This document shows positions 1 to 14,859 of a stretch of DNA of 64,000 nt, one piece after another. The stretch is from Lucifuga dentata (Eukaryota; Chordata; Actinopteri; Ophidiiformes; Bythitidae), in assembly GCA_014773175.1 (NCBI GenBank), contig VXCM01000208.1:124001-188000 (forward strand), written 5' to 3'. Both the position numbers and the translations under genes were made by a program. How positions within the stretch are numbered: position 1 is the stretch's first letter; each line of letters opens with the position of its first letter. Under the pieces are notes generated by a model. It saw only the letters and a program-made list of their open reading frames with translations, ran no database searches and was not told the DNA's origin.

Positions 1-1216
1 TACAGAGAAAATTAGGAGCAAACAAACAGGAGCATGAGTAGCAGAAAGGAGAATGAATGAAGATATGGAGAGAGGAAGTTTTAATTGACTCACCTTCAAG
101 TTCACACCGGTGGGCAGAGCTGGGAACTGGATCGTCCCAATTCAGGTTGAAATGCAAGTCAAAAAAAGTAGATGAAGCCCCACTCAGAAGCTGTCTCTCC
201 ACAACTAAACAGACTCCCAATAACCAGCCAACTGGTCCGAGTCAGGTGCTAACTGCCTTAACTAAAAAACACCTATTAAATACGATTCATTTTATCTCCA
301 TTAGCTGGCCTTATCTCCTGTGGTAAGCCCTCCCTGTCCTGACATCACTGTGATCTCCCATCCAACTGCTTGCTGCACCTTGCAAATGATGTGTAATTAC
401 TGGAGCAGCACTGGTCCTAAGCGTGGAGTGCTAAACCTCTTTCAACGTTTACCTCACTAATCCCTTGTTAGCACTTTAGGCTATGGTTAAGACACCTAAA
501 TGCTTAGCTTCCATTTCCAATGCTCCCCCTCCCTCCAACTGCTCTCTGGCCTAAAGCAGAGAAGCTACCTGCTGCTGATTGTAGACTTAAAGCCAACACG
601 AGCAGACAAGTCTTATTTTTGTTTTTCTTCATGTTTAGCCTGTGTGGCAGACATATTTTTATCCTTACGGTGCCCAGTGGTTGACTCCAACATGTTTTTT
701 GGCAATTTCCTAGAAATCCGGCTAAATGTGTTGGCCGGATCATCCTCTCAGACCACTTAATCTGACAGTTTGGGCTCACCAATTGCTTACAGCATGGGCC
801 TGCGCTTCCTTGAATTATGTTTTTTAATGCTCAGTGGGATGAAGAGTATTAGCTAACGACTAAGTGTGCACAATTGGTGGGCTGAGAGGTAATTTTGCTA
901 GATGGCAGATCTGATTTGGAGGGGGCGGTATGACGTTTCCATCTCCTCCTTCTCTGCAAAAAAGCACAGAGCTCTTGGGGATTTTGATGTCAGCTGCTGT
1001 ATTGGTTACTGTATAAACACACAAATATGCACTCAGGGGTCAAATTTAATCCTTCAGTTGATCTCAGATATGATAATCCCCAAAACTGGTGACACAAGGT
1101 TTTCAAAACTAGCCTCTACTCTTGAGAGATCAATAATAAAGTACGGGATTATGGACAGTCATCTAAATACTGCATTTGCACAATCTATCTATCTTTCGCA
1201 CATACTTATAGTCACA

Positions 1217-1280
1217 TAACATGTATGAAAACTGAATATATTAGGCTCAAACATGCAAAATGGCTGGTAGGGTCCTTTAA
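1217..1280. repeat. Solo terminal inverted repeat of the TTAA MITE family (fragment G)
   Basis: About 64 bases match the right-hand end of the TTAA-flanked element found complete elsewhere in the window: ATGTATGAAA, then TATTAGGCTCAAACATGCAA, then GGTCC and a terminal TTAA. The rest of the element is missing on the left, so this is a truncated or decayed copy. Confidence 0.75.
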
Positions 1281-1860
1281 GTTGGAAGATTATGCAGAAA
1301 AATAACTTCAAACCCGAGAGTTGAAAGAGACTCATAATTTATCAGTCAACTCTAGTACATTTAGAATATACCTACTGAGTCCAACTATTTTACAGTGATC
1401 TGCGTAGCAAATAAAAATATGTAATATGCATCTTGCTCTTGATTTCAAGTCCCAATGTGGAAAGCGGCTGTGGCAGTTTCGCCTCATTGTGGCACCAGGA
1501 GATCTAATAAACTTAGGCATCCCTTGCAAAGGAAAAACTCGTGGATTCAAGAAGTGAACCAAGACTAAATGAGGATATGCACTTTTGACCTTTTCTATAA
1601 TTGGGCTTTGCTTTTATAATTGTGCTGCCTGTATTGTTGTAGTGTTCTCTTAGTTGCATAATGTGAGTCATCTGTTCACATTTATTCTGACAGTCACACC
1701 ACGATCTGGATTTATACACTCTGGAGGTGTATATTTACATCATTATTCTGATTTATTAATATTTGTAGGTATAATGGAAATCAACTAAAATTAAATGTAG
1801 TGTCCTTTTCCTTTATAGAGAAGAACTGACATAATGGACAAACTGTGATCCTTTCTTAGG

Positions 1861-1866
1861 TTTATT
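1861..1866 (-). terminator. Candidate polyadenylation signal of the minus-strand apoD-like gene
   Basis: TTTATT on the plus strand reads AATAAA on the minus strand, about 100 bases after the stop codon of the lipocalin gene. Position and orientation fit a polyadenylation signal; transcript ends were not available. Confidence 0.5.
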
Positions 1867-1968
1867 GCACTGACAAACACAAGGCCTTCCACACACTTCA
1901 CATCAGGAATCTAAGTGATCCTTTGTTCTTGATGACCTGTAGGTCAAGCCAGGAGTATCTCTGCCTGT

Positions 1969-4178
1969 TTAGTGGTTCAAGGGTTGGCAGAAATCCTCGT
2001 CCTGGTTGGTCATCACCATCTTGTTCACGTCAACTCCCACAGAGGTCAGGATTGCGTGAAGCTCCTCCATGGTCTCCTCGGGGAGAGTGGGCTCCCTGCT
2101 CAGGATCCAGGTAAACTCAGAGTGGAATAGACCAAAGTCAGAGCAGCCATAGACCAGAGAGTGACCTTCGTAGTCAGTGGACAGCACCCAGTAGGGACCG
2201 GGGGGAGATGCTGCAAGGGAATCATGTATGATAGCTAAAATATATAATAGTGTTCACCAGCATTTAATCAATAAATATTAATGATGTTACTTGTAACGCT
2301 TATCTGTGAAAACTGTCACTGCATAGAACACATTTTGGGTTTCATCAACTTAAGTAGTGTATTCTTGTTGTTGTTGATAAATTATTTGTATTTACACTCA
2401 AAGAAGGAGACCTCCAGCTTGGCGGGCTCAGCAGGGTCCTTGACCTTAGCAGAGCCAGTGATGGCATTAAGTTCCCCATCACTACAGGAAACAAACAGGC
2501 AAATGTTAGAAAACTTATAAGAACATGAAAAACAAAATAATTTAAAGTTACAATGTGTAAGTATCCTTATCTATGTATACACATCTATTTAATACATTAT
2601 ACAAGACATACAGAATAATACACTTGATGCCTAAAGATGAAAAGTTGCACTTTCTAGTGTTAAATGTTAGTTTCAGTCACAGTAGCATCACACATGGTCT
2701 TGCATAGAATTTTTTTTAATGTTTTCAATTGCAATAAATGCAGCTGTGATATGTAATTCAAATAATTAATATGAACATTTTAACAGCCCTGTGGTGCAAC
2801 AACAACACATGACATATTATAGAATATATAAGATGCTATTTATTTATTTATATATTACAGGAGCTTATACTGCGAATTGACTGTATATCTAAAATGTACA
2901 GCACTCATGCCTTATATCTTATATCTAACTGTAATGCATATGTAATATTAGTGATTCTTTGATATTTATGATGCACTTTATATGTATTTAATATCCCTTA
3001 CATAATATTACATAGATATCTATATAGAAATATAAAAAGAAAAGGCTAAAAGAAGCAAGTGATTTAAAAATGAAAAAGAGAGAAGAAGAGAGAGTTAAAG
3101 GACCATACTGGCCATTTTGCATATTTGAGCCTAATACGTTCAATTTTCATGCATGTTACACTACTGACAATCATTTCCCAAAGCATACTATTGAAACGGT
3201 GAATTAAAAAGTTTTTTTCCTACCTTCCAGACCGCCACTGGTTTCAGTTCATTCTGGTATGCTATTAAAATCAACTTTNTTTTTTTCCTACCTTCCAGAC
3301 CGCCACTGGTTTCAGTTCATTCTGGTATGCTATTAAAATCAACTTTTCGATACTTGAAACGTTCTTGGGATAGGTCATCGTGAACAAGATGTGTATCCAG
3401 GCTTTTTTCAAAGTTATGTAATTTTAGCGTTTAAGTGCAATAAAAAGTGTGGAGTGAATGTATGTCTCCACCGGGGAATATAGTCCCAAAAGAAGACCTG
3501 TGTTTATAGAAAAATTTAAATGTCTGTGACTTCATAATTTTGCGTAACTATTAGCAGGCAAAACATCAATTTTTAAGGTGAGTCTATTGCTTGAATAATT
3601 GATTTTGAAAGATTAAGAGATTTTGGAAAATATCAGGAAAGCTGAAATATGGTTTTATCTTTTGGGAAATGATTGTCAGTAACTTTACATGTATGACAAT
3701 TGAATATATTAGGCTTAAACATGCAAAATGGCCGGTATGGTCTTTAATGTTGCAACACATATCATGTACTCACAGCAGCTTCTTGTTGAGGACACCAACG
3801 ACTCCTGAGCTCGTCAGGCTGTAGGTGGCAGTGGCGCACTCGCCTTTCTGGAAGAAGTTTGGCAGCTTCTGGATCTCGTACCACTTCCCAAAGTACTGCA
3901 CAGAGAACAGAGGTTATGATTTATGGGTACTAAATATTTAAAGGCTTATCATTAAGCCAGGTCAGATTTGTTATATTCCGAGAGTGCGTGACTCCTGCTT
4001 AGTCTGTAGCAAATGCAAGATAAGGCAGAAAGATCAAAAGAAGAGTTTAGTATTCACCCTGGTAGGATCAAAGTTCTGCTGAACAGCAGGCTTGGGACAA
4101 ATTGCCAAACCTCAAACCGTGAGCGCTGGCTGCCAGAAAACACAGCAGAGTCAGAGAAATCACCTGGATGGCCTTCAT
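1969..4178 (-). CDS. apod: Apolipoprotein D-like lipocalin, four exons, with a one-base frameshift in exon 1
   Basis: Secreted lipocalin that, by family knowledge, binds small hydrophobic ligands such as arachidonate or progesterone. Coding exons on the minus strand are 4178-4058, 3895-3774, 2481-2396 and 2210-1969, with GT-AG borders (GTGAAT, GTGAGT, GTAAAT donors). Exon 1 starts MKAIQVISLTLLCFLAAS, a clear signal peptide. Exon 2 opens with the lipocalin G-x-W motif (YFGKWYEIQKL). Exon 4 carries PGPYWVLSTDYEGHSLVYGC, the ApoD TDY region, and ends DEDFCQPLNH. The four cysteines of ApoD are all present. In exon 1 the signal-peptide frame and the CPKPAVQQNFDPTR frame differ by one base at an AAA run (4099-4101), and the second frame has a stop immediately upstream, so as written the protein breaks off. 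The rest is intact, so a sequencing or assembly indel is as likely as a recent pseudogene. An acceptor just before the ATG (plus-strand 4191-4196) suggests an upstream 5' UTR exon. Confidence 0.85.
3095..3747 (+). mobile_element. Non-autonomous TTAA-flanked DNA transposon (MITE), copy A, inside apoD-like intron 1-2 region
   Basis: The element begins TTAA-AGGACCATAC and ends GTATGGTC-TTTAA. Its two ends are inverted complements of each other over roughly 60-95 bases. No open frame resembling a transposase is inside. It lies in the intron between exons 2 and 3 of the minus-strand lipocalin gene. An N at 3279 is flanked by a direct duplication of about 67 bases (3212-3278 and 3280-3347), probably an assembly artefact, so the true length is nearer 585 bases. 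A TTAA target site is the hallmark of the piggyBac superfamily; assignment is by target site only. Confidence 0.8.
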
Positions 4179-4199
4179 GGTTTCACTCCACCTGTAGAG

Positions 4200-5884
4200 A
4201 ACAAAACAGAAAGATCACAGAGGATGCTTCACTGCTCAGTGAGCATTAGAGAGCATAAGGTGCAATGGAGGGAATTTCAGACAAAAAGAAAGGAGAGATG
4301 AGTGAGAGACACACAAAAACAGACAGATTGTAGCCTCTGTAATCAGGTTGACTGCTTCAGTTTCAGAGTGTTTTTATATACCACGGACCTATATGGGCTT
4401 CCTCTGTATTTTTATGTACAGTGTATTGATGGAGCGAGTGTGAAAATTGGCATCTGTTCAAATGGAGGCGCTGTTCAAACAGGCCTCTTACCTACACCAG
4501 GTTTGGTTAATAGAGGAATGTGGTCACTGTGGTACTTTATTGATCTGTTTCCTTGATTATTAGGTATTCAATTTGTTCAGGACTAATAATAATATGAAAA
4601 GCAGATTTTTTCAAAGCAGAAATTGCTTATAGTTTAAATATTTTTAACCTCAAATCATAAAAATAGTGCTGATGTCTCAATGGCAGATATTTTGTTGCTA
4701 AAAGGTGATTCTGACAGGTGAAAGATTTTATAAAGAGTAGCCATCTTCCTCTCAGAGATGTTGGTGCATGCTCCTTCGTTTCTCTTGCTGAGGGTGGAAA
4801 AAGCACGTCAAGAATAGGCTCGATGTTTGCAAACAGAGTTTTAATTATTAAGCAGAAAGAACAGATTTCTTGGGGGGGATTTTATGAGATTCCAGCCAGA
4901 TTGAAAAGATAAATGGATCAGCTAGCAGTGGCTGCAGCAAAAGCAGTGTGTCTGTGTCATAGCAGGAAGCTTAAGGCTTCTGGCTTTACTGAAGAGGACA
5001 ACGAGCACAGCAATACAAATTTTGCTCTTTTGTTACAGTATCTGTCGTTTCCCTTCCTGCTGTAGCCTACAGTCTCTCTCCTCTCAGTGTCTGTTACGCA
5101 CACACACACACAGGTATAAATAAAGATTCATTGGGCACAGGTGCACCTTGTTTTAGTGATGCACCACTCCACAGCAGCTCTCTGCCTCTGGACCCATGTT
5201 TAATCCCCGACCCGCTCTTACAGAAAGCTTTATGGGCCCTGAAAAAGCTCTTGCACTGAAGTTGAAGGCTCGAGCAGTGGATTTTCAAAAGGAGAGACGG
5301 AGAAAACAGAATCAAACACAGAGCCACAGGACACAAAGTCTTGTAATAACCCAAATCTATTTTCATAGAGATAAAATAATCTTTATTTTGGGCTTAAGAG
5401 GGAAAGTTTTCTAAAACCCAAAACATTTTGAGGCAGACACTCCCTGCGATTTTATGCCTGCTTAAGATGTCCAACGATGAATACATCAAAGGCATTCATT
5501 TTTTGGTATTCAAGGAGTTTCTTGTAATATAAATCATCAAAAGAACAGCATCATTGCTATTCCCCAGATCCTCTAAATTTATTTGATACCAAACAAGACT
5601 TAATTCCTGTTGCCACTAAAGCAATTCCATTTATCTTGGCTAAAGCACAATCTGGAATTGATTTATATTGTCTTAGATGAATGGGCTGCTCCGATGTCTC
5701 AAAAGGTCATTGAGCATTCATATCGATCTGTTGTTGCAGAGGGAGAGAATTCATGATGTGTTAGAATCTCACCTGAGAAATGACCTCTGACATTCCAATG
5801 TGACACATTCTCAGGCATGTTTGGCCTCAAAATATGACACTGGATGCTGATCTTTGTTAAAGGATAACAACATGCTGCATCAGC
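4200..5884. other. Intergenic DNA between the two lipocalin genes (left part)
   Basis: This is the upstream flank of the minus-strand lipocalin gene. I see no coding exon. A short CA run lies at about 5098-5112. Any promoter and 5' UTR exon of the minus-strand gene should lie here, but no TATA box or CpG-rich stretch stands out. Confidence 0.4.
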
Positions 5885-6545
5885 TTAAAGGACCATACCA
5901 GACATTTTGCAAATTTGAGCCTGATATATTTAATTTTCATATATGTTACGTTACTAACCATTTCTCAAAGGATAAAACTGTATTTCAGCTTTCCTGATAT
6001 TTTGCAAAATCTCTTAGTCTTTCAAAATCAATNCAAAGGATAAAACTGTATTTCAGCTTTCCTGATATTTTGCAAAATCTCTTAGTCTTTCAAAATCAAT
6101 TATTCAAGCAATACACTTACCTTAAAAATCAATGTTTGGGCCTGCTAATAGTTATGCAGCCTTATGAAGTCACAGTCGTTTAAATTTTTCAATAACAGCG
6201 GGTCTTCTTTTGGGACTATATTCCCTGGTGGAAACTTACATTAATTCTGTGCTTTTTATTGTGCTTAAACGCTAAAATTACATAACTTCGAAAAAAAAAA
6301 ACTGAATACACGTCTTATTCACGATAATGGCTTACCTATCCCAAGAACGTTTCAAGTATCAACATGTTGATTTTAATAGCGTACCAAAATGAACTGAAAC
6401 CAATGGCGGTCTGGAAGGTAGGGAATATTTTTTAAATTCACCGTTCCAATAGTATGCTTTGGGAAATAATTTCAGGAACGTTACATGTATGGAAATTGAA
6501 TTATCTTAGGCTCAAACATGCAAAATGGCCAGTATGGTCCTTTAA
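5885..6545 (-). mobile_element. TTAA-flanked MITE, copy B
   Basis: Full-length copy in the opposite orientation to copy A, bounded by TTAA-AGGACCATACC on the left and GTATGGTCCT-TTAA on the right. The internal sequence TGGCGGTCTGGAAGGTAGGG is the reverse complement of the corresponding part of copy A. An N at 6033 is flanked by a direct duplication of about 67 bases starting CAAAGGATAAAACTG, again suggesting an unmerged contig overlap. Confidence 0.82.
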
Positions 6546-7800
6546 GCAAACCTTCAACTTACTTAGCTTGGTGATAATACTAACCAACTAATGGACAATG
6601 AATCTGTTAGTTTAAGGTCAAATAAGTTTATTCATATGGCTAAAGAAGTGATAATTCTGTGTAGTAATTCATCTATCCTGATCTTCTTGTTGTAAAACAG
6701 GAAGTATTGTAGGCCTGTATATTTTATTTGGCGATTATAAGACATAAAATTAATGATTCTAAAACCATGTAAAGTATTTTAAAGTCACTCACATTGTTTT
6801 TCAGGCAGATACTGAGCATAAATCTGTTTTTAAGTAACAGAAAAAACAGGTTTATATTAGGAGTTATGTATTTCTGTCTATTAATGTCAATGCAGCCTGA
6901 TGGAGAACAGCCATACTTTGTGTTTGAAACCATGACACTTCATCCAGTTCTTATAGGGGGTGGACATAATAATGGAAATGTCTGTACATTACAGAGGTTT
7001 ACCCTAACCAGAATTATAATCAAAATGAATGAGGGTACAGCAAACAAACATAATATTTTATAGACAAATTCTTCTCTGATTTTAATTGTAGTCACATTAT
7101 TGCTGTAACACCATTCTATGATATCTGTGTTACAGTTGACCTTCACATGCAGTAATGATGCACTTCTCTTCAACAGCAGGAAATATTCCCAAACTGTGTG
7201 TATTACAGCACATGTACGTATATTTGCATACATGATGAGTAGGAACCTAAATGTGACACCCCCCCGCATCTGTTAAACAACATATGAGATTTTACAGTGG
7301 CTGTTATTATGGTGCATGTTGATCCGTACCATGAATCTAAGAACTTAGCAAACCAAAGATTGGATTGAAAGTATTTGACCTTTATTTGAAGAAGACTGCA
7401 TTTTATTGCATACATATATTATGAATACTAGTCACATAGTCACACACCAGTACTTTACCATTTGTAATCATATCAGAGCCCATAACAACCTGCTACATAG
7501 AAAACACGTACTATTCTCTCCTCCAGTATCTTTATAAATAACTGAGAAGCTGAGAGACCAGAATAGGGGAAGTCTCATGGCTCAGAGAACACACAGAAAG
7601 CAGTGATTGTACAGTGATGATGCCCAGATTGTTTTATAGCATTTGTGCTGGTATGTCCCCCATGACTCCACTTTGCTAATGGTCTACTTCATGTCTGAAA
7701 TAAGGCTCCATACAAAGATGCCCATTATGAGACAGGATTGCAGTGTTACAAAACCTCGCAGAGAGCAACGACTCTAATTCAAACACAAGTGTTTCTCTAC
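6546..7800. other. Intergenic DNA upstream of the plus-strand lipocalin gene
   Basis: No coding exon was recognised. Near 7530 a TTTATAAATA sequence could be a TATA element for the plus-strand lipocalin gene, but the distance to the proposed non-coding exon is not constrained. Confidence 0.35.
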
Positions 7801-7838
7801 AGGAGAGAACACATACCACTTACCACCAGGCCACAGAG
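7801..7838 (+). other. Candidate non-coding 5' exon end of the plus-strand apoD-like gene
   Basis: CCACAGAG followed by GTAAGAAA is a good splice donor, with the intron starting at 7839. The next acceptor, TTTCTACAG ending at 7983, lies 21 bases before the ATG at 8005. This would give a short 5' UTR intron of about 145 bases. The left limit of the exon is unknown and there is no transcript support. Confidence 0.35.
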
Positions 7839-8004
7839 GTAAGAAAATATGTTTGATCATGTATATAATGACAGCATTACCTTCTTATTTTGGGGGATTT
7901 TACATACATGCACAGTGTTTTAGTTTATCAGCCTGCTATTACAGAGATCCATTCCTATGCTGTTGGTGTTAATCTTTCTACAGGAGACCAAGGCCGCTCT
8001 CAGT

Positions 8005-9258
8005 ATGAAGTTATCTTTTGCTGTGGTTCTTCCCTTCTTCCTCCCCCTCATCAGGGCTCAGGTTCCCCACTGGGGATCATGTCCAGAACCAGCTGTACAA
8101 GCTGATTTCAACCTTAAACAGGTACTACTGGAGGACTAGTTTGCACAGAATATCAAAAAAAGAAAAAAAAAAGAAAAAAAAAAAGCTAACCATTGATGGA
8201 TTGCTATATCCACCAATTTGGCCTTGTACCATTTTTAATATGTTGTATTTCGATATAAACCACTGCCCAATGCAAGTAAGATCATCATGTTTAAATTGTT
8301 TAATTTATTGATCATTGATAAACATGACTTTTTAAATTACATTTGATTAATTAGAGAATAATGTGTTTGTTGCTCATTGTCAGCCATGGCTATCCTATAG
8401 ATTGCATGTTGCTAGATATTATTACTTGCTCTGAGAAAACAAACTGACATTCTTAAAGCAGCATTCTGAATTTACTGGCGTGTATATTTGCTGTCACAGT
8501 TCATGGGGAGATGGTTTGAAATTGCCAAACTGCCTGCTCAGTTTGAGAAGGGAAGGTGCATTGAGTCCAATTTCACATTGATGGCAGACAACACCATTCG
8601 AGTGGTCAGCTCTGAAATACAGTGAGTATTTCAATTTCATTGTAAGTCAAGTAATACTTGCTTGGTGTAGATTTCTTTTAACTCAACATGCAATTTGCCG
8701 TACTGTAATAAAACAGAGGGAGAGAGCTGAGAAAAATTGAAGGGATTGGAATCACAGAGGATCTGAAGAATCCTGCCAAGCTGGGAATAAGTTACTCTTA
8801 CGGTGAGTATGACTGTGTTAGTGAAAATTTTGAGAATGAGTGTAGGTTTGTGTGTTTATGTGTGTTTCTGAACAGCAGCACTGTGGCTTACAGCAGAACT
8901 TCTTCACCTCCACTTTAACCTCACATTAAACAGACTTTTCTCTCAACATAAAAGATGTCACCAGAGAATATTTTGTCTAATTTATCTTCTGTATACATGT
9001 TTGTGTGGTGTCTGTCATATAGTCCTCCCTTATGCCCCATACTGGATCCTGGCTACTGACTATGTGAACTCAGCTGTGGTGTATTCCTGCACCGACGTCC
9101 TCAGGCTCTTCCACGTCGACTTTGCCTGGATTCTGAGCCGAACACGAACCCTGCCAGATTCCACCATTGAGAAAGCCAGGGAGATCTTTGCCAACAAAAA
9201 CATCGATGTGACCAGGATGATTGCCAGCAAGCAGCAAGGTTGTGACAAAACTCTCTAA
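8005..9258 (+). CDS. apod: Apolipoprotein D-like lipocalin, four exons, intact
   Basis: Secreted lipocalin of the ApoD group, by family knowledge a carrier of small lipids. Coding exons are 8005-8121, 8500-8621, 8717-8802 and 9023-9258, giving 186 residues, close to human ApoD at 189. Splice sites are GT-AG with phases 0, 2 and 1, the same as in the minus-strand paralogue, and the two middle exons are again 122 and 86 bases long. The protein begins MKLSFAVVLPFFLPLIRAQ (signal peptide). It continues SCPEPAVQADFNL, has the lipocalin G-x-W motif in FMGRWFEIAKLP, and in exon 4 APYWILATDYVNSAVVYSC followed by LFHVDFAWILSR, the most diagnostic ApoD segment. The expected four cysteines are present, the last in QQGCDKTL. 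It is clearly diverged from the minus-strand copy, so the pair is an old inverted duplication. Ligand and expression cannot be read from the sequence. Confidence 0.92.
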
Positions 9259-9824
9259 GTCACTGAGCAGCAATGGAAACACAAGATGGTGCTGTTGTTG
9301 ACAGGCAATTTTGGGGGAAGAAAATGTCAATCATCTTGTCTTGAATAATCATTAACTAATTTTCAGATTTTCATATACTGGAAAGTAGACTTAGCTCATT
9401 CTGTTTGTGGAACATATTTTTCATCCTTTTCAAGCCAATGAGAATGTTCACAGCATAAACTGACTGTATGCCTTTATTGCACATTATAATTTGACACAAT
9501 GGTCTTTATGGATAGCAACATTAATTAATAATTTTCTAAAAACAAGATTTATTTTTTATTAAAGGACATAGCTTACTTCTCTTTTATGTAACACTGCATC
9601 ACTCACTGTGAATTACAGGCTAAGAGAAATATTCATTTTAAATGTTCATTCTGTCATAATAAAAAATAGATGCTGTTTCATTTATCATGTAAAGCAGTGA
9701 AATTATAGTAGGACAGAATGATACTCAATAAATCATGATTATACTACAAGCTGAAAACACAAAATCTTTCACTGGAGTTAATAAAAGTGAAAGTTACATC
9801 ATGTGACCTTTGCTGATTCCTATG

Positions 9825-9826
<2 letters not shown>

Positions 9827-9877
<51 letters not shown>
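9827..9877. repeat. (TC)n microsatellite
   Basis: About 25 uninterrupted TC units. Confidence 0.97.
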
Positions 9878-9881
<4 letters not shown>

Positions 9882-10239
9882 TTCTGTATTATTCAAACAC
9901 TATTTTAATGAAAGTACTGTATGCATATCATAGTACTTAATCAAAATTCCTACAGAGTTTGGTGTGCTAAACAAATATATCCCAAGTAAAAAGAAAAAAT
10001 TAAAATTAAAATTAACATCACTGTATCACTTAAGATACAGTAAGCTAAAAAAAAAAATCACATACAACTACTCAAATAACTGCTATTGAAAATAAAAAAT
10101 AATAAACTTAATTTTTCTCATGAGCCACATTTATACGACACTTCCAAAGAGTTACTGTACTTTGAATGCAAGACTTCCCTCAAAACCTTAAACGGAACCT
10201 CGCAGCTCAACTTTGCTTTCAGGTCGGAATTATTTTCAC

Positions 10240-13264
<3,025 letters not shown>

Positions 13265-13826
13265 GAGAAAGAAAAACACATCTGCAGCGTACTTATGGGT
13301 GCACCATTCTTTTCGGTCTATTTTTTTTGTAGAAAGCAAACCAGCCATTTACGCTCTAATGACATACAATTTCCTTTTATAGCCATCCTGGTTTTGAGCT
13401 CTTAAATCCTTCTTAAAAACTCGACACTAACTCCAGATGTTGTGAAATTCTTAAGATCCCAAGAATTCCTTCATATGCCGTATGTTAAAATTATGAGTTT
13501 GTATCGTGTTCATGTCTTCCACTACCTTCCAAACTGGATTGCAGGTTTGTGTGTGCTGGAGAACACCTGTTAGGAGCGAGTTTGGAGCGTAATTATAGAT
13601 ATGATTGCAGAGGCTCCTATGCTGTCACCCTTAAACATACTGCAGATGGCATATGATAAATGATGGTCTACCAAAATGGCTTAAATTATTTGTAACAGCA
13701 TGTACAGGCTTCAAATCCAGACTGGTTGATACCAGCAGTGTGTCCCGTTTATTCACAGCGTTGTACATATGTATAGTTATGCAATTTCCGTGGTATTTTT
13801 ATGGATGAATTCTATGCATGAAGCTG

Positions 13827-13832
13827 ATTAAA
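13827..13832 (+). terminator. cops9: Candidate polyadenylation signal of cops9
   Basis: ATTAAA, about 560 bases after the stop codon, in otherwise unremarkable AT-rich sequence. Other AATAAA-like words exist downstream (about 14304), so this is one possibility. Confidence 0.3.
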
Positions 13833-14357
13833 AATCAATGAATAGTGCTTCGTTTATGAAGTAGTACATCGAATGCTTTTGGTAAGATGCAGAATCCCTT
13901 TGATTACATTTTCAAAGATTATGAAGAGACAAAATGTTCTTTTATTTATCCTGCTTTAAATACATTTTACTAAGTAATTAATCAGGTTCTTAATTAAAGT
14001 AAAGTCATCCAAGGCCGAATAAGCCAAACAGACTCTAAACAGTTTTTTAAAATGTATCTACATTTGGTTCGTTGCATCTATTGATTGTCTATCATGGGAT
14101 AAATATTCCAGACTTTTTCACTAAGGGTTTTGTATTATACTTTAAGAAACTGACAAAAAATATTGGAAAAATGTCTCGTCTCCCATTATTAAGGAATAAT
14201 TTGCTCTGGATCTGGACACCAAAATGTAATAGCTTCTTCACTCTCCCACAAAGCTTCATTCAAATCTGTTCAGATCGTTTCTGTCATAATCATGCAATCA
14301 AATAAACCAACAATGAATGAAAGTGAAAACCTCAGTGGTGGCATTAATAATTACTGA

Positions 14358-14859
14358 ATTGTCCCATTATAACACAAGCAAACTTTACTGCCAACCACTT
14401 TCCAACGCATAAAAGCGTATTGCCATTTCTGTGTTATTTTTGGCAAATCCCCAAATCTTTCAAAATCAAATGTTCAGGTGATACACCCACATTAAAATTC
14501 AATATTTTGCCTGCTAACACTTCCACAAAATTGTGAAGGCACGGCCATTTTAATTTTGGTAAAAGCCACCTTCTGCTGGGACTGGGACCAGGATATTCCC
14601 TGGCAGAGACATACATTTTCTTCTGTGCAGCTCTGTGTTAAATTAAATAACTTCGACAAAAAATGTAATAGACTTCATGTTTGCTGTGATGGATTACTTA
14701 TCTCAAGCATGTTTCAATTATCTACAGATTGATTTTAATAGCATTCTGGAATGAACTGAAACCAAGTAGTGCTCTAGTGTGTTTTGGAAAATGGTTGGCA
14801 GCAATGTAGGTTGTACTTATTGGGCTCAAACATGCAAAATGACCGGTATGGTCCTTTAA
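14358..14859 (-). mobile_element. TTAA-flanked MITE, copy C (left end decayed)
   Basis: The right end is clear: TGGGCTCAAACATGCAAAAT, then GGTATGGTCCT and TTAA at 14856-14859. The left inverted repeat is strongly diverged, so the left boundary is approximate. Internal words such as ACTTCGACAAAAAATG group it with copies E and H as a second subfamily, different from A, B, D and F. Confidence 0.7.

Larger units (their letters stand above)
1..1968. other. Intergenic DNA with 3' flank of the minus-strand lipocalin
   Basis: I see no coding exon here. Short open frames lack any recognisable family motif or splice context. The interval holds a solitary inverted-repeat end of the TTAA element (1217-1280) and, near the right edge, the probable polyadenylation signal of the minus-strand lipocalin gene. 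Confidence 0.5.

Noticed and set aside
2396..2400. Apparent out-of-frame splice donor of apoD-like exon 3 (GA followed by GTGT)
   Set aside because: Using the GT two bases further (GAGT followed by GTAAAT) gives a better donor and the correct phase, so there is no second lesion in this gene.
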